Below, piece after piece: positions 8,467 to 16,056 of a stretch of 37,454 nt of DNA. The position numbers and the translations under genes were made by a program. The notes beneath the pieces are model-generated. The model was not told where the DNA came from and made no database searches. It saw only the letters and a program-made list of their open reading frames with translations. Numbering within the stretch: position 1 is the stretch's first letter; each line of letters begins with the position of its first letter. Origin of the DNA: CAIWTU01 sp035686205 (GTDB lineage: Bacteria > Desulfobacterota > Desulfuromonadia > Geobacterales > Geobacteraceae); assembly GCA_035686205.1 (NCBI GenBank), contig DASRZQ010000216.1, positions 1 through 37,454 on the forward strand, given 5' to 3'.

Positions 8467-9594
8467 CTACAAGGTTTTCCGGAAACGGTTCACGGCAAAC
8501 CAGAGGATGATTCCGCCAAGAAGGAAGAGTGCGAGAAACTGCGGCCAGAGGATTTCCGCGCCGACTCCCTTGAGAAAAACGCCGCGGATTATGACAAGAA
8601 AATAGCGGAGCGGGTCGAGGAAAGTCAGCCACTGTACGACAGCCGGCATGTTTTCGATGGGGAAGGCGAAGCCGGACAGGAGCATTGCCGGGAAAATAAA
8701 GAAGAACGCGCTCATCATCGCCTGCTGCTGGGTCCGGCTGATGGTGGAGATCAGCAGTCCGAATCCGAGGCTGCTCATGAGAAACAGCCCGGTGGCGGCG
8801 AACAGCAGCGGTATGCTGCCCCTTAGCGGCACCTGGAACCAGAAGGCGGCGACGGCTGTGATGATGGCGACGTCTATGAAGCCGATCAGAATGAACGGCA
8901 CTGTTTTGCCGAGAATGAATTCGCTCCTTCTGATGGGAGTGACGATGATCTGCTCCATGGTGCCCATCTCCTTTTCGCGTACCACAGCCATGCCCGAAAG
9001 GAGAATGGTAATAATGAAGACGATGTTGGCGATTACCGCCGGCACGTAGAAATTGCGGCTTTCCAGGTTCTCGTTGAACCAGGCGCGGCTTTCCAGTTCC
9101 ACTCCGCCGGCCCGCGGGGCAGGGCCGCTGCTCCGGGCATTCTGTTCCAGCCTGATCAGATCGTTGTAGCTGGCGGCTATCCTACCTGCGTAGCCCAGGG
9201 CGATACCCGCGGTGTTCGAGTCGGTGCCGTCGAGGATTATCTGCAAGGGAGCGCTGCGTCCGGCGCGCAGGGCATCGGCGAACCCCCTGTCCATTTTCAG
9301 CACGACCTTGACTTTACCGCGGTCGATCAGTTCTTTGGCCCGGCTGTCCCGGTAAACATATTCAACGATGTCGAAATAGCCGGATTTGACGAACCTCGCC
9401 GTCAGGTCACGGCTTTCGGTGCTGTTGTCGAGATCGAAGACGGCCGTGCCGACGTGCCGGACATCGGTGTTGACCGCATAGCCGAATACGATCGTTTGGA
9501 ATACCGGGACCAGTAATATGACAAACCGCATTCTCGGATCGCGGAAGACCTGGATGAATTCTTTTATGAGCATGGATTTCAGGCGTTCGAACAT
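8467..9594 (-). CDS. ABC-2 type permease, second of two (YbhR/YbhS-like)
   Basis: A 375-residue inner-membrane subunit of an ABC exporter. One transmembrane helix near residues 22-42 is followed by a large periplasmic domain (about 45-180) and then a cluster of five or so hydrophobic helices. The motif EMGTMEQIIVTPIRRSE at the start of the second half is characteristic of ABC-2 permeases. It is a paralogue of the permease upstream, and the two probably form a heterodimer. It is the last gene of the minus-strand exporter operon, separated from its neighbour by a repeat-bearing spacer. The transported substrate cannot be read from the sequence. Homologous YbhGFSR-type systems export drugs or cations. 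Confidence 0.9.
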   Translation of the reverse strand: MFERLKSMLIKEFIQVFRDPRMRFVILLVPVFQTIVFGYAVNTDVRHVGTAVFDLDNSTESRDLTARFVKSGYFDIVEYVYRDSRAKELIDRGKVKVVLKMDRGFADALRAGRSAPLQIILDGTDSNTAGIALGYAGRIAASYNDLIRLEQNARSSGPAPRAGGVELESRAWFNENLESRNFYVPAVIANIVFIITILLSGMAVVREKEMGTMEQIIVTPIRRSEFILGKTVPFILIGFIDVAIITAVAAFWFQVPLRGSIPLLFAATGLFLMSSLGFGLLISTISRTQQQAMMSAFFFIFPAMLLSGFAFPIENMPAVVQWLTFLDPLRYFLVIIRGVFLKGVGAEILWPQFLALFLLGGIILWFAVNRFRKTL

Positions 9595-9609
9595 AGGAGA
9601 AAACCTTAT

Positions 9610-9771
9610 TTAACAGGGATGTTCAGGATAAAAACCCCAATTATATGTTGTTATTTTTACTTTATTCGAAATGATTTATGTAACTTTGAAACGGAAAAGA
9701 CAATGATTTGCGGCTATCTATCGACTGTATGATAATTTCCCATCCTGATCATCCTGAATATCCCTGTTAAT
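9610..9771. repeat. Inverted repeat pair between the two permease genes
   Basis: A TTAACAGGGATGTTCAGGAT word at 9610-9629 is faced by its near reverse complement at 9751-9770 (ATCCTGAATATCCCTGTTAA), with an additional CATCCTG iteration at 9741. The 110 bases between them are AT-rich and show no gene. The same word pair flanks the next spacer of this operon (10953-11246). Confidence 0.85.
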
Positions 9772-9780
9772 TGCATCTTT

Positions 9781-10917
9781 TTATTCTATTTTTTTCCTGA
9801 ACTTCCTGATCGACAGAGTCATTACCACGATCGTGAACACAACCAGCAGCCCCGCTTCTCCGGCCAGGACGTCCAGCCCCACATCCTTCAGGTAAATACC
9901 GCGCAGTATGGTTACGAAATAGCGGGCAGTGACCATATATGTAATTCCGCGGATCGGCGCGGGCATGTTGTCGATGGGGAAGATGAACCCGGACAGGAGG
10001 AATGCCGGCAGCATGGTTGCAACCAGTGCCAGCTGGCTGGCGAGCAGCTGACTTCTGGTGATGATGCTGATAAGCATGCCCAGTGAAAGGGCGCCGGCGA
10101 GAAAAATGACCGACATGGCGAACAGTAGCCAGAGGCTGCCTCGCAGCGGGATATGGAAAAAGAATTCGCCGACCAGAACGGAAAGAACCATGTCAATGAT
10201 GCCTATGGCGAAATAGGGAACGAGCTTTCCCGCGATCAGTTCGGGACCTTTCAGCGGTGTGGAGACCAACTGTTCCATGGTTCCGGTTTCCCATTCGCGG
10301 GCGATGGTCAGCGAAGTCAGCAGGGCTGCGATAATCATGCTGATGAGTGCTATCAGGCCGGGAAAGATATAGTTTTTCGAAATCATATCGGAGTTGAACC
10401 AGACACGGGGCCTCACGTCCACCTGTCCGTTTGCGGGCGGAATGCCGGCGCCGCGGCGCAATTGAGTTACGGCGACATCTCGCGAATAGCCGCTGACGGC
10501 ATTTTCGGCGTAGCCAAGGGCGAATGTGGCCGTATTGGGGTCGCTGCCGTCCAGTATTGCCTGGACCCGGGCTTTCCCGCCGGAGGCGACCCGCCGGGCG
10601 AAATCGACCGGTATGACAACGGCGATCAGGGCATCCCTGCCGTCGATGGAGCGTTCGATGTCATGGTAATTGTCGGCGTAATGGCGCAGGGAAAAGTAGC
10701 GGGAGCCCGCGAAGCGGCTGACAAGTTCACGGCTTTCCGGCGTACCGCTCTGGTCCCAGACGACCAGCGGCACCCTGTCAACGTCCAGGGTCAGCGCATA
10801 GCCGAACAGGAACAGCAGAAGCATGGGGATGGCAATGCCCATGCCGAGGCTGCGAGGGTCGCGGATGACATGGAGGAATTCTTTTTTCGCGACGGCAGTT
10901 ATGCGTTTCAGTTTCAT
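9781..10917 (-). CDS. ABC-2 type permease, first of two (YbhS/YbhR-like)
   Basis: A 378-residue inner-membrane protein with the same plan as the downstream permease: a first helix near 26-46 (IPMLLLFLFGYAL), a periplasmic domain to about 175, then a helical bundle. The ABC-2 motif WETGTMEQLVSTPLKGPE is present. N-terminal segments VKKEFLHVIRDPRS and, in the paralogue, IKEFIQVFRDPRM align closely, indicating an old gene duplication. An AAAGG motif lies nine bases before the ATG. It should work with the two ATPases and the HlyD-like adaptor encoded upstream on the same strand. Confidence 0.9.
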   Translation of the reverse strand: MKLKRITAVAKKEFLHVIRDPRSLGMGIAIPMLLLFLFGYALTLDVDRVPLVVWDQSGTPESRELVSRFAGSRYFSLRHYADNYHDIERSIDGRDALIAVVIPVDFARRVASGGKARVQAILDGSDPNTATFALGYAENAVSGYSRDVAVTQLRRGAGIPPANGQVDVRPRVWFNSDMISKNYIFPGLIALISMIIAALLTSLTIAREWETGTMEQLVSTPLKGPELIAGKLVPYFAIGIIDMVLSVLVGEFFFHIPLRGSLWLLFAMSVIFLAGALSLGMLISIITRSQLLASQLALVATMLPAFLLSGFIFPIDNMPAPIRGITYMVTARYFVTILRGIYLKDVGLDVLAGEAGLLVVFTIVVMTLSIRKFRKKIE

Positions 10918-10952
10918 GGAAAACCTTTGAAACCCTGTAAAACAAAAAACCT

Positions 10953-11246
10953 AATTAACAGGGATATTCAGGATGAACAGGATAAAACCAAAAGTCAGAT
11001 TTCGTCCCGGCGGGACTGAATGAAGGTAGCCCGGTGATTTATCGCCGGGTTCTGGTGATTATTGCATCAAATAGTCAGTTGCGTTGCGGTGGCATGAATT
11101 CAATTTCCGCGGCCGGGGGATTAATCCCCCGGCTACCATCGGTCGTCCCCATGGGACGAAAAACGAATGGGACAAAATTAATAAAGTTCACTTCGGTATT
11201 TCCTGGATTGAATTTTATCCTGAATATCCTGAATATCCCTGTTAAT
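10953..11246. repeat. Nested inverted repeats between ATPase and permease genes
   Basis: The 336-base spacer 10918-11253 holds no gene and is almost wholly palindromic. The outer arms are 10953-10984 (AATTAACAGGGATATTCAGG followed by ATGAACAGGAT) and 11217-11246 in the opposite sense. Inside them a TTTCGTCCC-GGTAGCC module (about 11002-11059) faces its inverted partner (about 11115-11164), which contains GGCTACC and GGGACGAAA. Each half also carries a small internal hairpin, for instance CCGGGGGATTAATCCCCCGG. Confidence 0.85.
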
Positions 11247-11253
11247 TCAGCTT

Positions 11254-12240
11254 TTATCCTTTAAACTCCCGTTGACCCGCCTCCTGCCGGTCGCGCGCCT
11301 CGATGAGTGAGACGAAGACGTCTTCGAGCGAGGGGATGATTTTTTCCAGACGGTCGACCGAAAAGCCCTGTTCTTTAAGCTTGCCGGCAATCAACGGAAT
11401 CGCCCGGCCGGCCTGTTCGGACACCACGTGCAGCCCCCGGCCGAAAAGGGCGGCGTGCCTTATGCCGGCGATTCCCTCTATATGTTCCAGCGCCTCGTGG
11501 GGCCGGTCGCAGAGCACCTCGATGACCTCTTCCGCCATGAAGCGGCTTTTCAGCTCTCCCGGCGTCCCGACGGCAATCAGTTCGCCGCGATAAATAAGGC
11601 CCAGCCGGTCGCAGTATTCCGCCTCGTCCATATAATGGGTGGTCACGAACACGGTAACTCCCTTTTCCGCAAGGTGATATATGAGGTCCCAGAAATTCCT
11701 GCGGCTGATGGGGTCGACCCCGGACGTCGGTTCGTCGAGAAAAATTATCGGAGGTTCGTGGAGAATGGCGCAGCCCAGGGAGAGCCGCTGTTTCCAGCCG
11801 CCGGAAAGAATCGCCGTTTTGGAATTGCGGTGCCCGGCGAGACCGGCCATGCCGATTACCCATTCCTTGCGTTCCCTTTTCTTTTCCGGCGGGATCCTGT
11901 AGATGCCGCTGTAGAAGTCGATGTTTTCCTCCACCGTGAGATCTTCGTAGAGGGAGAATTTCTGGCTCATGTAGCCGATGCTTGCCTTGACATTTTCCGC
12001 GTCTTTTACGATGTCCAGACCCGCCACTGTCCCGGAGCCGCCGCTCGGCGCCAGAATGCCGCACAACATGCGGATGGTAGTGGATTTGCCCGCTCCGTTG
12101 GGTCCGAGGAAGCCGAATACTTCTCCTTTTTTCACTTCCAGATTTATCCTTTCCACCGCGATGAAATCGCCGAAGCGTTTGGAGAGGTCTTTCAGGGTTA
12201 CGGCTTTGCTTTCATTGCTCGTATTTTCAGAGGATTGCAT
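11254..12240 (-). CDS. ABC exporter ATPase, second (equivalent to the C-terminal half of YbhF)
   Basis: A 328-residue ATP-binding subunit. It shows Walker A GPNGAGKST, a Q-loop in SIGYMSQKFSLYEDL, signature LSGGWKQRLSLG and Walker B IIFLDEPTSGVDP, followed by the TTHYMDEAEYCDR H-loop region and a C-terminal DUF4162-like tail ending SLEDVFVSLIEA. I place the start at the ATG at 12240 because GGGAGGAAACC precedes it; the frame stays open further upstream but would overlap the preceding gene. It lies 17 bases after the first ATPase gene, so the two are co-translated. In E. coli YbhF the two ATPases are one chain; here they are separate. Confidence 0.93.
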   Translation of the reverse strand: MQSSENTSNESKAVTLKDLSKRFGDFIAVERINLEVKKGEVFGFLGPNGAGKSTTIRMLCGILAPSGGSGTVAGLDIVKDAENVKASIGYMSQKFSLYEDLTVEENIDFYSGIYRIPPEKKRERKEWVIGMAGLAGHRNSKTAILSGGWKQRLSLGCAILHEPPIIFLDEPTSGVDPISRRNFWDLIYHLAEKGVTVFVTTHYMDEAEYCDRLGLIYRGELIAVGTPGELKSRFMAEEVIEVLCDRPHEALEHIEGIAGIRHAALFGRGLHVVSEQAGRAIPLIAGKLKEQGFSVDRLEKIIPSLEDVFVSLIEARDRQEAGQREFKG

Positions 12241-12257
12241 GGTTTCCTCCCATCCGG

Positions 12258-13181
12258 TTACGCTTCTTTTCCGCTGAGCGCCGAAACGAACACATCCTCC
12301 ATACTCGGTTCGACGGTCCGTAACCCCAGGAGAGCCAGTCCTTCCCGGCGACATGCCGCTTCAATGGAAGCTTTGATCCGATCGGGGTCGATAGTTGCCA
12401 CATGCACCTTGTCGCCGAACAGGCTGACGGTGGCATCTTCGAGCTGCTCCCTCAGCAGCCGGGCGGCGCGACGCGGCTCCCCGGACCGGACCTCCAGGAC
12501 GGTGCCGCGCATCAGCTTTTTCAGGCCTGCCGGCGTATCGCAGGCAAGGAGCCTGCCCATGTGTATGAGCCCCACCCGGTCGCAGCGGTCCGCCTCGTCC
12601 AGGTATGCGGTGGAAACGAAGATGGTCACGCCCTCCCTGAGCAGACGGTTGAGGATGCGCCAGAAGTCGCGCCGGGAAACCGGATCGACGCCGTTTGTCG
12701 GCTCGTCCAGGAGCAGGACCTCCGGTGTGTGGACCAGCGCGCAGGCAAGCCCCAGTTTCTGTTTCATGCCCCCGGACAGGTCGCCGGCCTTCCGTTTTTT
12801 AAAAGGGGTCAACCCGCTGAAAGCGAGCAAACCATCGATCTTTTCCTCGCGTTCACTCCTTGACAGGCCGTAAATATCAGCGTAGAAACGGATGTTTTCC
12901 CGGACGGCAAGATCGGGGTAGAGGCCGAACCGCTGGCTCATGTAGCCGATATGCTCCTTGACCGCCTCGCTTTCACGGGACACATGCCTGCCCATGACAA
13001 AGGCGTCGCCGGACGAAGGCTCCATGATCGACGCCAGCATCCGCATGGTGGTGGTCTTGCCCGCTCCGTCCGACCCGATAAGGCCGAACAGCTCGCCCCT
13101 CGCCACTGACAGTGAAAGACCGTCCACCGCGGTCAGAGTGTCGAATTTTTTTGTGAGGTTGTCGATTTTTATAGCATGCAT
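12258..13181 (-). CDS. ABC exporter ATPase, first (equivalent to the N-terminal half of YbhF)
   Basis: A 307-residue ATP-binding subunit with Walker A GSDGAGKTT, signature LSGGMKQKLGLA, Walker B VLLLDEPTNGVDP and tail SMEDVFVSALSG. The D in SDGAGK, where most ABC proteins have N, is also typical of the first half of YbhF-like proteins, whereas the downstream ATPase has the usual PNGAGK. The start is uncertain: ATG at 13181 is preferred over a TTG six bases upstream, and neither has a strong Shine-Dalgarno. It follows the HlyD-like gene after a 70-base spacer made of an inverted repeat. Confidence 0.92.
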   Translation of the reverse strand: MHAIKIDNLTKKFDTLTAVDGLSLSVARGELFGLIGSDGAGKTTTMRMLASIMEPSSGDAFVMGRHVSRESEAVKEHIGYMSQRFGLYPDLAVRENIRFYADIYGLSRSEREEKIDGLLAFSGLTPFKKRKAGDLSGGMKQKLGLACALVHTPEVLLLDEPTNGVDPVSRRDFWRILNRLLREGVTIFVSTAYLDEADRCDRVGLIHMGRLLACDTPAGLKKLMRGTVLEVRSGEPRRAARLLREQLEDATVSLFGDKVHVATIDPDRIKASIEAACRREGLALLGLRTVEPSMEDVFVSALSGKEA

Positions 13182-13200
13182 AAACAAAAAGGGTAAAAGG

Positions 13201-13262
13201 CCGAAGACTGAAGGCTGAAGAAAAAAACAAATAAACTTCGGTCTTCAACCTTCAGTCTTCAG
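13201..13262. repeat. GACTGAAG-type inverted repeat overlapping the 3' end of the adaptor gene
   Basis: The left arm 13201-13220 and right arm 13243-13262 match at 18 of 20 positions as inverted copies built from GAAGACTGAAGGCTGAAG words. The right arm runs into the adaptor gene and supplies its last codons (T-E-D) and its stop. Confidence 0.85.
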
Positions 13263-14250
13263 TCTGCTTTACCTGTATCTCCCCATCCGCCGGCATGCCG
13301 GGTTTCAGCTCCATTTCCGGATTGGGGATGACGATCTTGACGCGGTAAACGAGCTTTACCCGTTCCTTCACAGTCTGGACGTTCTTGGGCGTAAATTCGG
13401 CTTCCGACGAAATGAAGGAGACATATCCACGGTATTTCTTGCCCGGGTAGGAATCGGTGGTTACAAATGCCTTCTGCCCCACCTTGACCTTTCCAAGGTC
13501 GCTTTCGTCGATATAAGCCCGTACCCAAACGCTGTCCAGGACACCTACGGTTACTACGGGCGTGCCTGCCGCAACCTGCTCACCCGGCTCGATATTCTTC
13601 GACAGAACAAGCCCGCCGACGGAAGAGACAAGCGTCGCATAGCCGAGCCTCGTTCTGGCGAGCCCGAGCATCGCTTCGGCGTCGCGGAAACGGGCACGCG
13701 CCTGATCGATGGTTTCCTTTCTGGGCCCTCTGCGGAGCAGCGCAAGCCGTTCCCGCGATTCCCGCACGCTTGCCTGCGCCCCTTCGTTCGCGGCTTTGGC
13801 AGCATCGAAGTCGCGCCTGGAGATTACTTCCTTCTTGAACAATGCCTGCTGACGGACAAAGTCGGCCTTCAGGCGGTCAGCGTCGGCCTTAACCCGCTGG
13901 AGAGCGGCCGCTGCCTGGGCGATGTCCTCCTTCCGGTACCCTGTTTCCAGCTCCGCCAGGGCTGCCCGCGCCGCCTGTACCTCCGCTTCCTTTCCGGCAA
14001 CTTCCTGCACAAGGTCCTGATCGTCCAGCTTCGCGACCAGTTGACCCGCCTTGACCGTCTCTCCCTCGTCCACAAGACGCGCTGCCACCCGTCCCGGTAT
14101 CTTGAAGCTCAATTCGACCGTTGTGACTTCGATATTTCCCGACACGCGGATTATCCCGCTTTTCCTGCCGGCATTACGGGCGCCGTAATAGATGGCCGCC
14201 GCGGCGGCCGCCGCGACCAGGACCGCGATGGCGAGTACCTTCTTCTTCAA
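13252..14250 (-). CDS. HlyD/YbhG-family periplasmic adaptor of the ABC exporter
   Basis: A 332-residue membrane-anchored adaptor. One N-terminal transmembrane segment (VLAIAVLVAAAAAAAIYYGA) is followed by a lipoyl/barrel-sandwich half-motif (GRVAARLVDEGETVKAGQLVAKLDDQD). A long alpha-helical hairpin rich in Ala, Glu and Arg comes next, then the second lipoyl half (GYATLVSSVGGLVLSKNIEPGEQV) and a beta-barrel domain ending KPGMPADGEIQV. I chose the TTG at 14250 because GGGAGG lies six bases before it; the open frame extends 18 residues further without a ribosome site. It is the first gene of the five-gene minus-strand operon and should link the inner-membrane exporter to the periplasm or an outer-membrane channel. 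No TolC-like gene is in the window. Confidence 0.92.
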   Translation of the reverse strand: MKKKVLAIAVLVAAAAAAAIYYGARNAGRKSGIIRVSGNIEVTTVELSFKIPGRVAARLVDEGETVKAGQLVAKLDDQDLVQEVAGKEAEVQAARAALAELETGYRKEDIAQAAAALQRVKADADRLKADFVRQQALFKKEVISRRDFDAAKAANEGAQASVRESRERLALLRRGPRKETIDQARARFRDAEAMLGLARTRLGYATLVSSVGGLVLSKNIEPGEQVAAGTPVVTVGVLDSVWVRAYIDESDLGKVKVGQKAFVTTDSYPGKKYRGYVSFISSEAEFTPKNVQTVKERVKLVYRVKIVIPNPEMELKPGMPADGEIQVKQTED

Positions 14251-14439
14251 CAATGTCCTCCCTGTTGCCGTGTAAAATTTCCGGACATTTGGATTGTGAC
14301 GCAACGTCCGACAATTCAGTTTCCGCTCGAACCACCAAACCCAACCCCGGCAAAGTCTTCCCGGGCAGGCGCGATTTGGCGCCTGTCACCACGTATAGCT
14401 TCTTTAACCGCCAAGTCAAGCGGAAACTTAGTAAATCCG

Positions 14440-14570
14440 TTCATAAATTCGATGACGTATCAATATTTCGGTAGAAATATTGTCATTTCGAACAAAGAGA
14501 GAAATCTTGCAGGTTTTGCCGCATGCTTTAAGATCTCTCCCTTTGATCGAGATGACATCAAATTTATGAA
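14440..14570. repeat. Nested inverted repeat between the exporter operon and the ANTAR gene
   Basis: The outer arms 14440-14456 and 14554-14570 match at 15 of 17. The inner arms 14481-14508 and 14530-14557 (starting TGTCATTTCGAACAAAGAGA) match at 23 of 28. A perfect 9-bp hairpin CAATATTTC-GGTA-GAAATATTG occupies 14461-14482 between the outer and inner left arms. The remaining spacer (14251-14439 and 14571-14640) shows no gene; it must hold the divergent promoters but none is convincing. Confidence 0.85.
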
Positions 14571-14640
14571 AACATGTACTTAGTTCCCATGAATTTTCCA
14601 CACCCGGTGTTTTGTGCGATAATTGGAATAAAATATGCTC

Positions 14641-14665
14641 TTTACAATAAAAGCAATTTTGTAAA
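14641..14665. promoter_or_regulatory. Dyad TTTACAA-N11-TTGTAAA upstream of the ANTAR gene
   Basis: A perfect 7-base inverted repeat with an 11-base gap lies 35 bases before the chosen start codon of the response regulator. The size and symmetry fit an operator for a dimeric regulator, but chance is possible in this AT-rich stretch and no cognate regulator is identifiable. Confidence 0.3.
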
Positions 14666-14699
14666 TGGGGTCAAAATTTATTGTAAGGCGGTGATTTTA

Positions 14700-15266
14700 T
14701 TGAGAAGTGTACTTATTTGCGATGATGAGCCGCTGATCCGCATGAGCCTAAAAAATAAGCTCCGCGAACTCGGTTTTGATGAAATTTTGGAATGCGGTGA
14801 TGGCGTGAAAGCCGTGGAGATGGCATTGAGCCATGTCCCGGACATTGCTATTCTCGATGTCGCAATGCCGGTAAAGGACGGAATATCCGCCGCCCGCGAT
14901 ATCCGCAAGAAGCTGAAGATCCCCATAATTTTCCTTACGGCCTGTTTCGATCCCGACACGGTCAGGAGGGCCAGGGAGGAGGGAATTGCCGCTTTTTTAA
15001 CCAAACCCCTCCGGGAGCAGGACCTGTGGCCGGCCATAGAGCTGGCCTTCGCCCATGCCGAAGAAGTTGAAAACCTGAAAGAGCAGGTCGAAGACCTGAA
15101 GGAAACCCTTGAAACGCGCAAGATCGTTGAAAAAGCCAAGGGTGTGCTGATGCGCTCCCAGGGGCTCTCGGAGCCCGAGGCTTTCAGGAAGATGCAGAAG
15201 CTGGCCATGGACAAGCGAAAAAGCATGCGACAGATCGCCGAGGCGATTCTGTTAATGGAATCGTAG
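14700..15266 (+). CDS. REC-ANTAR antitermination response regulator (GnfR/NasT-like)
   Basis: A 188-residue RNA-binding response regulator. The receiver domain (about 1-120) has acidic pocket D8/D9, phosphoacceptor D53 in AILDVAMP and the conserved Lys in FLTKPL. A coiled linker (ENLKEQVEDLKETLETRKIV) leads to a C-terminal ANTAR domain (about 128-186: EKAKGVLMRSQGLSEPEAFR and KSMRQIAEAILLM). ANTAR proteins dimerise on phosphorylation and bind paired RNA hairpins, which prevents terminator formation. I place the start at TTG 14700, with AAGGCGG eight bases upstream. An ATG at 14574 would add 42 residues unlike a receiver domain and would lie beside the inverted repeat. No kinase gene is adjacent. 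The terminator-bearing nifH leader 1.1 kb downstream is its obvious candidate target, as for GnfR of Geobacter sulfurreducens. Confidence 0.92.
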   Translation: MRSVLICDDEPLIRMSLKNKLRELGFDEILECGDGVKAVEMALSHVPDIAILDVAMPVKDGISAARDIRKKLKIPIIFLTACFDPDTVRRAREEGIAAFLTKPLREQDLWPAIELAFAHAEEVENLKEQVEDLKETLETRKIVEKAKGVLMRSQGLSEPEAFRKMQKLAMDKRKSMRQIAEAILLMES

Positions 15267-15342
15267 GCGAAAGGCAGAATTCAGAATTCAGGAGTCGGAA
15301 AAGCAGAATTCAGTAGTCAGTAGTCAGAATTCAGAATATAAT

Positions 15343-15391
15343 CCTTCTGCCTTCTGCCTTCTGCCTTCTGCCTTCTGCCTTCTGCCTTCTG
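15343..15391. repeat. Seven tandem CCTTCTG heptamers
   Basis: Seven uninterrupted copies of CCTTCTG (49 bases) lie between the convergent ANTAR and zinc-ribbon genes. They are preceded at 15272-15340 by irregular CAGAATTCAG/AGTAGTCAG iterations in the opposite sense, so the spacer could fold back on itself. The repeat ends about 15 bases before the stop codon of the zinc-ribbon gene. Confidence 0.95.
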
Positions 15392-15405
15392 GCTCCTGAC
15401 TCCTG

Positions 15406-16056
15406 CTACTCACCTTTAACTTTCTCATACTGCTGTATAATCAACAGGGTCCCCCACGGAAGAGTTACGATTACTCCCGCGAGAAGGACTATAAGTCCTA
15501 TTGATCCTAGAATTCCACCGACGAGAACGGAGAGAAGCCACGGAGCGAAATGCTTCTGGACGGAATTGATGCTCCACTTTATTGCTTCTATGGCATTTGT
15601 GTCACGGTCGACGACATGGTAAAGGCCGGGGGTGCCGAAGAGGGTAACGGCGAATTGCGCCACCGGTCCGAAAAACGGGATAAAACCCGCGACGATTACC
15701 GCTGCGAGGAGTATGAGGCAGTAGGCGAGGGTGTTTCCGAAACAGTCCCATGCCTTGAAGATGTCGCCGGCCTTCGGCTTCACGCCCCGTGTCAGGGACT
15801 GCAGTCCGCGGATGTAACCGGCGATGAAAGCGGCGTTTACTATCGGTAACCAGCCAACAAGAGTAAAGACCAGAGTGAAAATAACTAAATCCCCGAGATT
15901 ATCCTTCCACAAGGCCGTGGCGAGGTTCAGCTGAATTCCGAAGTCCCTGTCGGCGGACGAACCGCCTGTCTGCCCCGTTTCCCCGAAACGCCTGAAGCAG
16001 TACGGGCAGTAAGAGCTATCCTCCGCGATTTCTTTGCCGCATGTTTCACACCTCAT
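15406..16056 (-). CDS. Zinc-ribbon multi-pass membrane protein of unknown function
   Basis: A 216-residue protein with an N-terminal zinc ribbon (C3, C6, C17 and C20 in MRCETCGKEI and SYCPYC), a Gly/Ser linker, then a hydrophobic domain. Candidate helices are near 55-80, 112-135 and 180-205. This plan, a ribbon followed by a DUF-type membrane bundle, is common in bacteria and has no established biochemical role. AGGAGGGACAACCG precedes the ATG on the minus strand. It is transcribed away from nifH and toward the ANTAR gene. Nothing in it suggests a direct nif function. Confidence 0.85.
   Translation of the reverse strand: MRCETCGKEIAEDSSYCPYCFRRFGETGQTGGSSADRDFGIQLNLATALWKDNLGDLVIFTLVFTLVGWLPIVNAAFIAGYIRGLQSLTRGVKPKAGDIFKAWDCFGNTLAYCLILLAAVIVAGFIPFFGPVAQFAVTLFGTPGLYHVVDRDTNAIEAIKWSINSVQKHFAPWLLSVLVGGILGSIGLIVLLAGVIVTLPWGTLLIIQQYEKVKGE

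Noticed and set aside
14574..14699. ATG at 14574 as start of the ANTAR regulator
   Set aside because: The extra 42 residues do not resemble a receiver domain and the ATG directly abuts an inverted repeat; TTG 14700 has a better ribosome site and matches the domain start.
15343..15391. Heptamer tract as a CRISPR array
   Set aside because: The units are 7 bases with no spacers, and there are no cas genes; it is a simple tandem repeat.
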